Source: Apricaphanius iberus
Lineage: Eukaryota; Chordata; Actinopteri; Cyprinodontiformes; Aphaniidae
Length of the DNA: 64,000 bases
Assembly (NCBI GenBank): GCA_028564705.1
Contig: JAPXFQ010002104.1
Location: 558,001-622,000 of the forward strand
Direction of reading: 5' to 3'
Position numbers and translations under genes: made by a program. Positions 55,827 to 64,000 of the stretch are shown piece after piece (within the stretch, counting starts at the first letter, position 1; every line of letters begins with the position of its first letter). A model generated the notes under the pieces. The model searched no databases and had not been told where the DNA came from. It saw nothing but the letters and a program-made list of their open reading frames with translations.

Positions 55827-56288
55827 TGTTTCTCAATGTCAAGGCGCCTCACCTAAGTGCCTTGCTTCCGAGGACACTGTCTTACCTCACGTGATCGCGG
55901 CTGCCGGCTTACATGCTCTGTTTACGTCCCGCCCCTTTAGTAGCATTGTAGAATAGCGTAGAAACATTACTTCATCCATGGAACTGGAAATGTATAACGA
56001 CCGTTTAACTTTTTTTAAATTGTGTATATGTCAGTTAAGTCAAATGTGTAAGTGAAATAGTACCTGGTAGCCACCGAAGCTGTAATTACTAAGCAACTAA
56101 CCAACCATATAAAACTGCTTTGGATGTAAAAAATAATCATAAAAAAAAATAAAACAAACATTTTAGATATAATTCCAATGGTTAAAATTAGTTGACTTAC
56201 ATTTAAAATGCAATTTTACCCCCAAAGTAGCTGCTGCCAGCGCCTGTATTACCGCACTGTATTATGGGAAATGTTTGACCTCATTGAA
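55827..56288. mobile_element. Possible MITE, GGGTGTTTCTCAATG ends
   Basis: Left end GGGTGTTTCTCAATGTCAAG; right end, on the other strand, GGGGTATTCAATGAGGTCAA. It replaces about 170 bp found in the paralogous flank near 23575-23745, so it is not a clean insertion. Confidence 0.45.
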
Positions 56289-56405
56289 TACCCCTTTGGA
56301 TGTCTGAATCCTACTTTTGTTGATTGTGTCCTTGATTTAGGCATGCTGATCAAGGTAACTGATTTTGAGTCTTAATTAAAAAATCATACAAATCTTCGTT
56401 CTAGA

Positions 56406-57197
56406 CAGTGTTATTATCGCTAACAAAAACAAACGAAATAACGAAAACTAGAAGTAACTGTTAACTGAAATAAAAAGAAAAACGAGAATTTGAAACAAAA
56501 AACGAGCTTCGCCGGCTAACAAATAAGCTAACAATAGCAATGGGAGGCGGTATTACACCTGAGTTGTGTAGTCAGTGTAGGTTGTGCGTGTATCCACTGT
56601 GATGGTGGACAAAAAAATCCCTCTCTAGTTTCTGGTTATTGGTGGTTTTTCTGGCTGTACTGCATTATCCAACATGTCTGTCAAGTCGTCTGTGTTGCTA
56701 CGGTCTGCCTAGCGTCATGTCAGTGAAGGTTTAGAGAAAGCACAAATGAGCAAGATCAACAGCATCATAGTACTTAAGATAGCTTGGCTTTTGTTTTGAT
56801 GTGTTGCCACTCAGTGTTTTTATAAAACTGTAGCACCTGCATTAATTCTTTGGCTTTTTAATGCAAAGGAGCTGTTATTATGTGTCATATTTCTTTTATA
56901 CTTACCTGATTTGTATGGTTGTTAATCTGGCCCGTGTCAATACAGTTTTCATTTTCGGAGATTTTGTTATACTTTTTTTTTTTGTCTTGCCCCGGGTCAC
57001 AACTTATTTAACGAAAAGACTAAAATTAAAACTGAAGCTAATAAAAACTAAACTGAAACTAAGCATTTAAAAAAACAAAAACTAGACTACATAACAAATG
57101 GTAAAAACTAACTAAAACTAAATAGAATTTGAAATCTTAAGTCAAAACTAAATAAAAAACAAAAACTAATGAACATTGTAAAACTATTATAACCCTG
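56406..57197. mobile_element. hAT-like non-autonomous element with 8-bp TSD
   Basis: Ends CAGTGTTATTATCG and, on the other strand, CAGGGTTATAATAG. Perfect 8-bp target duplications GTTCTAGA at 56398-56405 and 57198-57205. The paralogous flank near 23839 (GTGGTAGACTTGCATAACC) is the empty site. The interior ends in an A-rich AAAACTAA-type repeat. Confidence 0.82.
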
Positions 57198-57985
57198 GTT
57201 CTAGATATGCATAACCACACATAACCATAATTTACAGGCTAATCAGGCAAACATCTGTGTTGCCCAATTACTAATGCTGAAAAAATCCTGAAACGTTGTT
57301 AAAAATTTGGATGAATTTATTCTAAAATAACATTAGTATTACAATATCCTAAAACATATTTTCAGTAAGAAAAGTAATGAAAAATGCAAATACATGAATG
57401 TAGAGACTTCATTTTGAATGCCTGCTCCACATATACAACAACAGGTTGAATTAGAATACAATAAGTTATTTATTTTCAAAAATAAAAAAGGGGTTTAAAT
57501 TTTTTTATTATATCAAACTGAGAATGAAACGGGACAATGATAGGGTTAAAAAATATAATTGAGCTGAGTTTTCTTTGTGACTGCAGCATACAACTTCTGC
57601 TTAGCAAATTCCAACTCCCCATTGTCTCCAACCCATCAGCTGAAACGAACAATTCATTATTTATCAGGCTATAAGTGGCTGAACATTTCTCTTTGTGTAG
57701 TGGGTTTTTCATTAATTTCACCACAACAATTTTTTTTTCAAATAGGATTTATTTTCAGTATCTGTACTGTAGCTTAAGAAATGAGTATTTATATAAATAA
57801 AAATAAAGCAATGTAATTTTTTCTCCTATAGGTGTCCACCCTCCCAACTGAATCAATTAGGCTTTCTAGCGAATTGTAACAGTGACTATATTGTCATTCT
57901 TTGGGAGATAGTCAAAAGCCTGATTAAGTCACATCTACTCAAGTGCAATTGATGGCAGCACCTAACCACCAGCGACATTTTAGGT

Positions 57986-57991
57986 TTTATT
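57986..57991 (-). terminator. Candidate poly(A) signal of gene C
   Basis: AATAAA on the minus strand in the same context as 24321-24326 downstream of gene B. Confidence 0.5.
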
Positions 57992-58236
57992 AGTTAGCCT
58001 TTTATATTGTTATACCTTAGACTAACTCTCATTGTACAACCGTGTGGACTGCAATTATTCGAGATAATGTTCTATTCTAATCCCTCGCTTTTTTTGAATT
58101 ATTAGCTATTCTCATTCTAGAATCCTTGCTGTATAAAAAGCTGAAAACTTCTCACAACATCAACCAGTAAAATTGTACTTTACAGGTTACTAGTCTTGAA
58201 TTTGCAGTGTTTAAAAAAAGAACTGCATGCTTCTGC

Positions 58237-59649
58237 TCAGCTGAAGATGATAAGGTATTCTGGGTAGGCCTGGTCATCATGAAAGATTATAAACATCGAT
58301 GGCTGTTGCTGGTTGTCCACCAAACTGTCGAAGCAGTCGGTTGGGTCTGAACCTCGAGGAGGGGGAGCTATCATGGAGGATTTACCCAATGTGTAACGGC
58401 CAGTAAGAACACGGGCAACATACAGTCGCTTCATTCCCGATTGGTCTGGTGGACAATACTTGCTTGCTGAGTAATCTGCATTCACCGCAAAGTAAACTCC
58501 TTTTCCGTATCTGGCAGCTGTAAGAAAATTAGAAATAAAAAGGTTTACAAAAGCTGATATACATTGTGGAGTTGCCTTCCAGTCTATGGTTTTTATAACA
58601 AGATTTTTAGGTTATAGGTATGTGAATTAACAAAGGCTTACCATGTTTTCCTGCATAACTTCTGTCAAATCTGTCTCTTTCAATGCAGCGGCATGACTCT
58701 GCAGATGTGCCATGGTAGAGGAACATTTCACCAAGCTCTGCTGGACCATTCTTGGTAAGTATACGCTGCTTACACACGCTAAAGGCATTCCACAGGTGCA
58801 TATTTTGCACACGTTCAATCTGAGAACACAAACAGATCCATTTAGGATTTTTCTACATTTTTAACCATTATCTAACCAGGATGTCACTATCCAGTTTTCA
58901 AGGGAGACCAGGCCAAGAGCCACACAGGTGTGTACTATACAGGTGTGTACACAGTTTATTGGTTTCCCAAACTGATCACATAATGCAATAATAGTGTCAT
59001 TGCTTGATGCCAGAGTGTCTTGTAGAGATAATTCAACCATTGTCAAGAGAGAACTGGCATGCATTTCAAACTCTCAATGCACGCAATTGGAAAACGCCAA
59101 AACCAATTAGAACAATACACGTTGTGACACATCCAGAGCTACCAGCAAAGCTAACTGGTAGATTAAACTCTTGCCGTATCCATTCGTCAAAACAGCAAAA
59201 ATTTCCTTCTGTAAAGAAACGATTCAAGCACGGTTTTCTGTTCGTCGTTAAGATGAAAAGCCAAGTCTAACTTGTTCAATGGTACAATGAAACAATCATT
59301 GGACCAAAGCTGTTTCAACTGATCACATAATGCAATAACAGTACCATTGCTCGATGCCAGAGGTCTTGCAGGGAAATTCAACCGTTTTCAAAAGAGAACT
59401 GGCCAAGAGCCACACAGGTGTGTAGCATACAAAACAATTGTTAAATGGTACAAAAAAATCTCTATACATTGAGATTTTTGTTGTAATTATTTTGCTAAAG
59501 TGATGGCATACTTACTTTATGAATTTTGTACTTTGCAGTTTTGAGGAAGCCACTAGCTACATCCTGGTATTCCTTGGAGTTAAGCTGCAATTCTACCTTT
59601 TTAAAGATATCACCATGCATAGGATCCCAGTGATGTGCTAATTGCAGGG
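58237..59649 (-). CDS. parp14: Gene C exons 13-15: PARP catalytic domain
   Basis: Exons 59516-59649, 58642-58819 and 58237-58517 (stop at 58237-58239). Encodes [55 protein letters not shown] and [10 protein letters not shown]. The intron between exons 13 and 14 is enlarged to about 0.7 kb by repeat sequence absent from gene B's 0.17-kb intron. Confidence 0.92.
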
Positions 59650-62600
59650 CTAAAGTACAAATAAAACAAAGAAATGTTGAAAAGACACATGATTAAGTCT
59701 TGAGCATATTGTGTCTAAAAGAGAAGATGCAATAAAACCTTTCATACCCCACCTTCAGACTCGGTCCTCTTCAGTATATATATCTTGCCAGTGTTCCAGT
59801 CTGTGGCTTCTAGCGACGTCAAGTTGACTTTGAGATTCCTGCCGTCAGGTGTCTCTATCTCCACAAACACTTTTTTCTCTATGTGGCCTTGCTCCACCAT
59901 ATAGTTGTCATGAAGGCTCAGCTCTTGCCATTCTCTATTGTCATCTTTCATTGCCCACTGAACGGTCAGAGCCAACATTGCCTCTTCCTTATCTTTGAAG
60001 TCTTCTTCAAGTGCTTTCTTGACCGCGTTGTTTATTAGCTCAGTGACACTCAAGACATCTTCCTTTAAACCTTTCAGGACGTATACTTCTTTGCGCAAAT
60101 CTGATTGTGCCCTTTCCCTTTCCCTGGATCTACCAGGATCATCTGTTTTGTACTCTACACTTATTCCTGTGCCTTTGATTTTTGCCTGTATTGCATCCAA
60201 CTCCACTGTGTCTACCTTGGAGAAACTATGCAAATCAACTGTTCTCTCTAAAAGCTCTCCCTGGACAATAAACTCCAAATTTTTTCTGACAATCCTGCTG
60301 ACATCTGAACCACAACTGATTATCCGAAAAGCTGTTTGCTCAGGCTTCAAACAGATGATGGATTGGTCTTGTTTTGACAAGAATGTTGATAATCTGGAAC
60401 ACTTGTCTTGTATCTTCTTTAGTGTTTGTTTAGCTTTGTCTGCAACAGTAAAAAAACAGTGAGTCAATGGTCTGGGGCTTCAATTATAAAACTGTGCACA
60501 ATAACTTAAAGAGACAATGTTTTTTTTACCATTAATCTCTGAAAATATCCACTAAAATATTGTTGAAAATGAATAAAATTATGCCTAATCACTAAAAAAC
60601 ATTGGTTGCTTAATAATATATAAGCATAAAAAGCTGGTCTAAAATACATTGCCGCGGGTCCTAGTGTACGGGGGCCGACATATTGGATGCTGTTTTCTTC
60701 TACGTGAGCCAATGTGGACAAAACACCTTGACTGATTTTTGATCATGTGGTTCATTAGAACTTTAAATAAAGAGCTCTTCGAAAAGAAAAAAACTACACC
60801 AAAAAAACCCAATTTTCTCCAACCCGGACCAACCAATAGACCAACCAAACGGATTCATGGTGCACCTAGTCCAGGTTTCTGTCCCTGCTCGGGGAGAGGT
60901 GCGCTCTTAGCTGTTGTGTCTGAGCCTTTGTGCGACACAGACCTGCCCTGCTACGCATCAGAGGCAGAAGCCCACAGAGACGATCAACACCACCAGAAAA
61001 AATTAATATCAGCATTGCATTGTCTTAATGGAAATAACCGATGGTGCAGCAAAATCTAAGGAAACACAGAGGCTGCATGCTTTCAACTGGACAGGTAATT
61101 TTGACTGTACTGTGTGTTGTTGTTTTTTTTTTTTTGTTTGTTTTTTTTTTTTTCTTTAAATAGCGCCAGTCACTTAGCCTGGAAAAATTGATACCCTAAT
61201 CTATTAAAATGAAGTGTCTGGCAACGAGTAATAATAAGGGCCAAACTTAAGGGGTGGAACCAATCATGCATTTTAACCTCTCACTGCACGCAATTGGACA
61301 ACGCCATGACCATCACAACAATACACGTTGTGACACATCCAGAGCTACCAGCGCAGCTAACTAGTAGATTAAACTCTTGCCGTATCCATTTGGCAACAGC
61401 AAAAATGTCCTTCTGTAAAGGAACGATTCGAGCGCAGTTTTCTGTTAGTCTTTAAGATGAAAAGCCAAAGACTAACTCGTTCATTGTAGCGGCCAAAACC
61501 ATTTCAAACAACTGTTGTTCATATGTAGCCATCTTTCAATGTTTGCTAAATGATTACAGACATCGCAGTGCCGTCGTCATCAGTTTAGCTCACCTCTGGC
61601 CCGCCTACATCAGATACTTACATTTGATTGGTTTCCCGAACTGCTCACGTAATGCAATAACAGTATCATTGCTCGATGCCAGACATGTGGGGACTCAAAA
61701 CTCACCACACAGCATTCTCTCACAAATGCAGACAGGTTCACAAATAAGAAGCAGTCCATAAATAAGTGAGTTTATATTTGAAGTTTCTCTCAAAGTTATA
61801 TTTGTGAAACAGCTTGTGTGGATTTTAAAAACAGATCGTGTGCATTTGTGAAACGTCTCGTCTGCATTTCCTAGTGAGCATTTGCATTTGTGAAAAACCC
61901 TGCATGAGTTTATTTATTATGAGAATTTTTTGACAATAGTTGTGGGACAAAAAAGATAAATTATGTTCAAATAAGAACTAAAAGTGCAAACCTTTAAGAC
62001 TGACACAAACAATTTGTCCAAAGCGATTCTCCAGCTCTGACCTGAAAGAACATGACAGGAGATTAAAACAAAGCATCTTGACTCAGATAATAACGTATTG
62101 TGATGATGTCAGAGTCCATTTCTAACCGAAAAACCTGGAAAATGGCTTGTTCCAGGATGACAATGCGGATGAGTGAAAGAGAGGTAGGATTCATGTCCCT
62201 GATGGTTGAGGCCAAGCAATCCAGCATTACTTTAGAAACGTCAACAGGGTTCAAACGACCTTGTCCTAAAAACGTCAAGAAACATTTTTACTGTAGATTC
62301 ACATAAACACTCTAACAAATAAAACGTTGAATTGATAAAGTTAAGTCAACATTTTCCACAAAACTCTTTCAATTACGCATACAACAATATGGGTTTGACA
62401 TTGATAAAATCTATTTAAACATTATTAATTACACCCCTAAAATGAATTAAATAAAAAATAAATGTCATCTCTTAGAGTGAACTTGTTGGGCTCTTTGTTT
62501 TTAGTTGATTGCTGCAACATGCTTGGTGGTTGAAGCTGCATTTAATCAGATTTATCACCTTATCTATTGTTCATATAAACCTAAAACTTTCACTTTGATT

Positions 62601-63351
62601 GATGCTATACATTATTTAATACAGGGATTTTAATTTTTTTTTCTTCACCAAATCAACATTAACTGAATCACACATTGAGATGAAGCACAAACCTGTATTA
62701 ATGGCTGGGAAAGCCACTGAGCCATATCCTTTGCTCTCACAGTATTTCAGTATCTTTTTGCATTTCTTCCAGATCATATCACATTTCGATTCAAAGTCAG
62801 CATGGATGATTTCCTTACACCTAAGCAACCCAGGTTGTGTTGAGCAGAGAAGGTCTGGAGGCGTGCCAACTGAAAACATATAAATATACATCTTATAATA
62901 TAATTCTGTAAAACACATCTTTGGTAAGTTATGTGATTGTCGGTCATCCAATTGTCTGAAATAAGGATTTGATCTGCAAATACATTCAAACTTAAGACCT
63001 CCTAAGTTATAGTATCTATAATGTTTTTGTTTATGCGTTTACCTTGTGCTAACTCTGCAAGGACTGCAGCCCCTGCTGCGCTCAGAATGGCAGCAGAGAC
63101 ACCTGTTTGTAAAACAATGGTAACAACAGTAAGTATTTAAGGCATGGTCATTTACTGTAAAGAAAACTTGTTTTTTTATCTACAGGCAAATATTCCAACC
63201 ATACCAGACTGTTGGTTAGTGAAGTTGATTGAGTTGACAATAACATCAGTTCCTGCGGCCACAATGTCACCCTGGAGGATCTGTAGTTTGACTCCACCCA
63301 TCATGGCTGTGATCTCATCGTTATTTATGGAGACATGTCGGTAAAAGGAAG
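58237..63351 (-). CDS. parp14: PARP14-like gene C, 5' end missing
   Basis: Nine 3' exons (complement): 63205-63351, 63043-63102, 62693-62869, 62127-62265, 61992-62041, 59753-60439, 59516-59649, 58642-58819 and 58237-58517. Each has exactly the length and phase of exons 7-15 in gene B, totalling 1853 nt. The product covers macro 3, WWE and PARP domains; macros 1 and 2 lie beyond the right edge. The triad H (YHGTS), Y (GVYFAV) and L (YPEYL) is intact, and no stop or frameshift is seen. Introns as well as exons resemble gene B, so the B/C duplication is recent or has been homogenised. Confidence 0.9.
58930..59400. repeat. Dispersed repeat in gene C intron 13
   Basis: Contains two copies of AACTGATCACATAATGCAAT with CATTGCT(C/T)GATGCCAGAG, and a block CAATACACGTTGTGACACAT to AGATGAAAAGCCAAGTCTAA. 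The same blocks recur at 61265-61690 in another gene C intron. Not identified; absent from gene B. Confidence 0.6.
59753..60439 (-). CDS. parp14: Gene C exon 12: linker and WWE domain
   Basis: 687 nt, DKAKQTLKKIQDKC to LKRTESE. WWE residues [20 protein letters not shown] are present. Differences from B cluster in the first 60 residues. Confidence 0.9.
61265..61690. repeat. Second copy of the gene C intronic repeat
   Basis: Carries CAATACACGTTGTGACACAT, CTTGCCGTATCCATT and CATTGCTCGATGCCAGACAT, matching 58930-59400 in a different block order. It lies in the intron between exons 11 and 12. Confidence 0.6.
61992..63351 (-). CDS. parp14: Gene C exons 7-11: macro 3
   Basis: Encodes [67 protein letters not shown] and [16 protein letters not shown]. 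Almost the same protein as gene B in this domain. 62290-62690 (intron) holds only AT-rich sequence. Confidence 0.87.
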
Positions 63352-63491
63352 CTAAAATAGCAGACATAAAAAAAAAACATGTATATGCTTTTATACTTTC
63401 ATGTATATGCTTTTATCCTTTTGATCTTAAAAAGGTTAGGGCTGTTTTTCTTTTTCTCAGCAACACTTGTTGCAATATCAAAGGTTTTAAT

Positions 63492-63570
63492 CACGGATGT
63501 CCGATATTATCTGCCTGAATTCATTATCGGCCAATATTGGCATTAAAATGTAATATCGGAAATAAGATGA
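63492..63570. repeat. Fragment of a GGATGTCCGATATTATC hAT-type repeat
   Basis: GATGTCCGATATTATCTGCC followed by ATCGGCCAATATTGG and TGTAATATCGGAAATAAG, a recurrent fish repeat form. Only one end is visible. Confidence 0.4.
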
Positions 63571-64000
63571 GTTTTTCACACCATACAGATATACATCAAA
63601 CTCTTATTTTCTCTCTCAGAATGTAAAAATATGACAGATTTGAGGTTTAGTTTTTGAGATATTATTTGTAAGAGATAACTTTCAATATATCAAAAGGCTT
63701 CTTCTGGGCAAACCTTGACCGTCTATCGGACGCACTTGGTGACGTCATCAGCCACAAAGGTATTCTGTTGTTTACATTTTCTAAAAGTAGAAATTTGTCC
63801 TGAGTGGTGGGCCTTTGTCACTATTCTCTGTGTTAGAAAATGTTCCAGCTACTTTTGAAGACAAAATAAAAATGGCACATTTTTCAATTGCCTAAGTAAA
63901 ATTGTACTACTTAATACATTTTCTAAATTTTTAAAACTCAAGTATGCATGATACAAGATATTTAATTGTGGTTACCTAAAAGGGTTTAGTAGTTTTTGTT

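Larger units (their letters stand above)
54640..58236. repeat. Duplicated 3' flank of gene C
   Basis: Paralogous to 15660-24585 in the same order. It lacks the L1 found there (uninterrupted site CTTCTAAACGTTTGTTAATA at 55741) but contains its own insertions, notably 56406-57197. Confidence 0.8.

Overview
The window looks like a ray-finned (teleost) fish chromosome. It has intron-rich vertebrate-type genes, fish-style L1/Tx1, Rex, L2-like and BEL/Pao retroelements, a tRNA-derived SINE and many hAT/Tc1-type DNA element relics. There is no prokaryotic organisation. Species cannot be told from the sequence alone.

The host gene content is one story: three tandem PARP14-like genes, all on the minus strand. 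Gene A (1-13653) runs off the left edge before its PARP catalytic exons. Gene B (24586-40831) is complete: 15 coding exons that join with consistent splice phases into 1591 codons. Gene C (58237 to beyond 63351) contains the last nine exons and its 5' part lies off the right edge. The domain order is an N-terminal RRM-like module, KH/RRM-like repeats, macro 1, macro 2, macro 3, WWE and PARP catalytic domain (gene B triad H1475-Y1507-L1587, the H-Y-L set of mono-ADP-ribosyltransferases). Exon lengths agree between copies almost to the base. Intron 1 of A and of B each contains an ISRE-like GAAANNGAAA site, which fits the known interferon induction of PARP14 genes.

Between the genes: A and B are separated by 13654-24585, which contains a TTAA-flanked long foldback element (15231-15558), a tRNA-derived SINE (17096-17352) and a full-length L1/Tx1-type LINE (17951-23484, minus strand) with intact ORF1 and ORF2, poly-A tail and 15-bp target duplications. 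B and C are separated by 40832-58236, which contains a BEL/Pao LTR retrotransposon (42970-50204, plus strand) and several hAT-like elements. The 3' flank of gene B (about 15660-24585) is a paralogous duplicate of the 3' flank of gene C (about 54640-58236), so insertions present in only one flank can be ordered after the duplication: the L1 in B's flank and a 792-bp hAT-like element (56406-57197) in C's flank.

The introns also carry relics: a hAT-like element (2275-3288), an L2-like RT fragment (9900-10670) and a Rex3-like tail (11640-11792) in gene A; a Rex1/CR1-like RT element (27390-29110) and a Tc1 transposase relic (30905-31760) in gene B.

The most unusual items are the BEL/Pao element, whose Gag carries about 23 copies of a 10-residue Arg-Ser repeat like an SR splicing-factor domain, whose RT active site reads YVHN and whose frame has one internal TGA; the patchy near-identity of macro 1 between genes A and B, suggesting gene conversion; and the reciprocal insertion polymorphism of the duplicated flanks.
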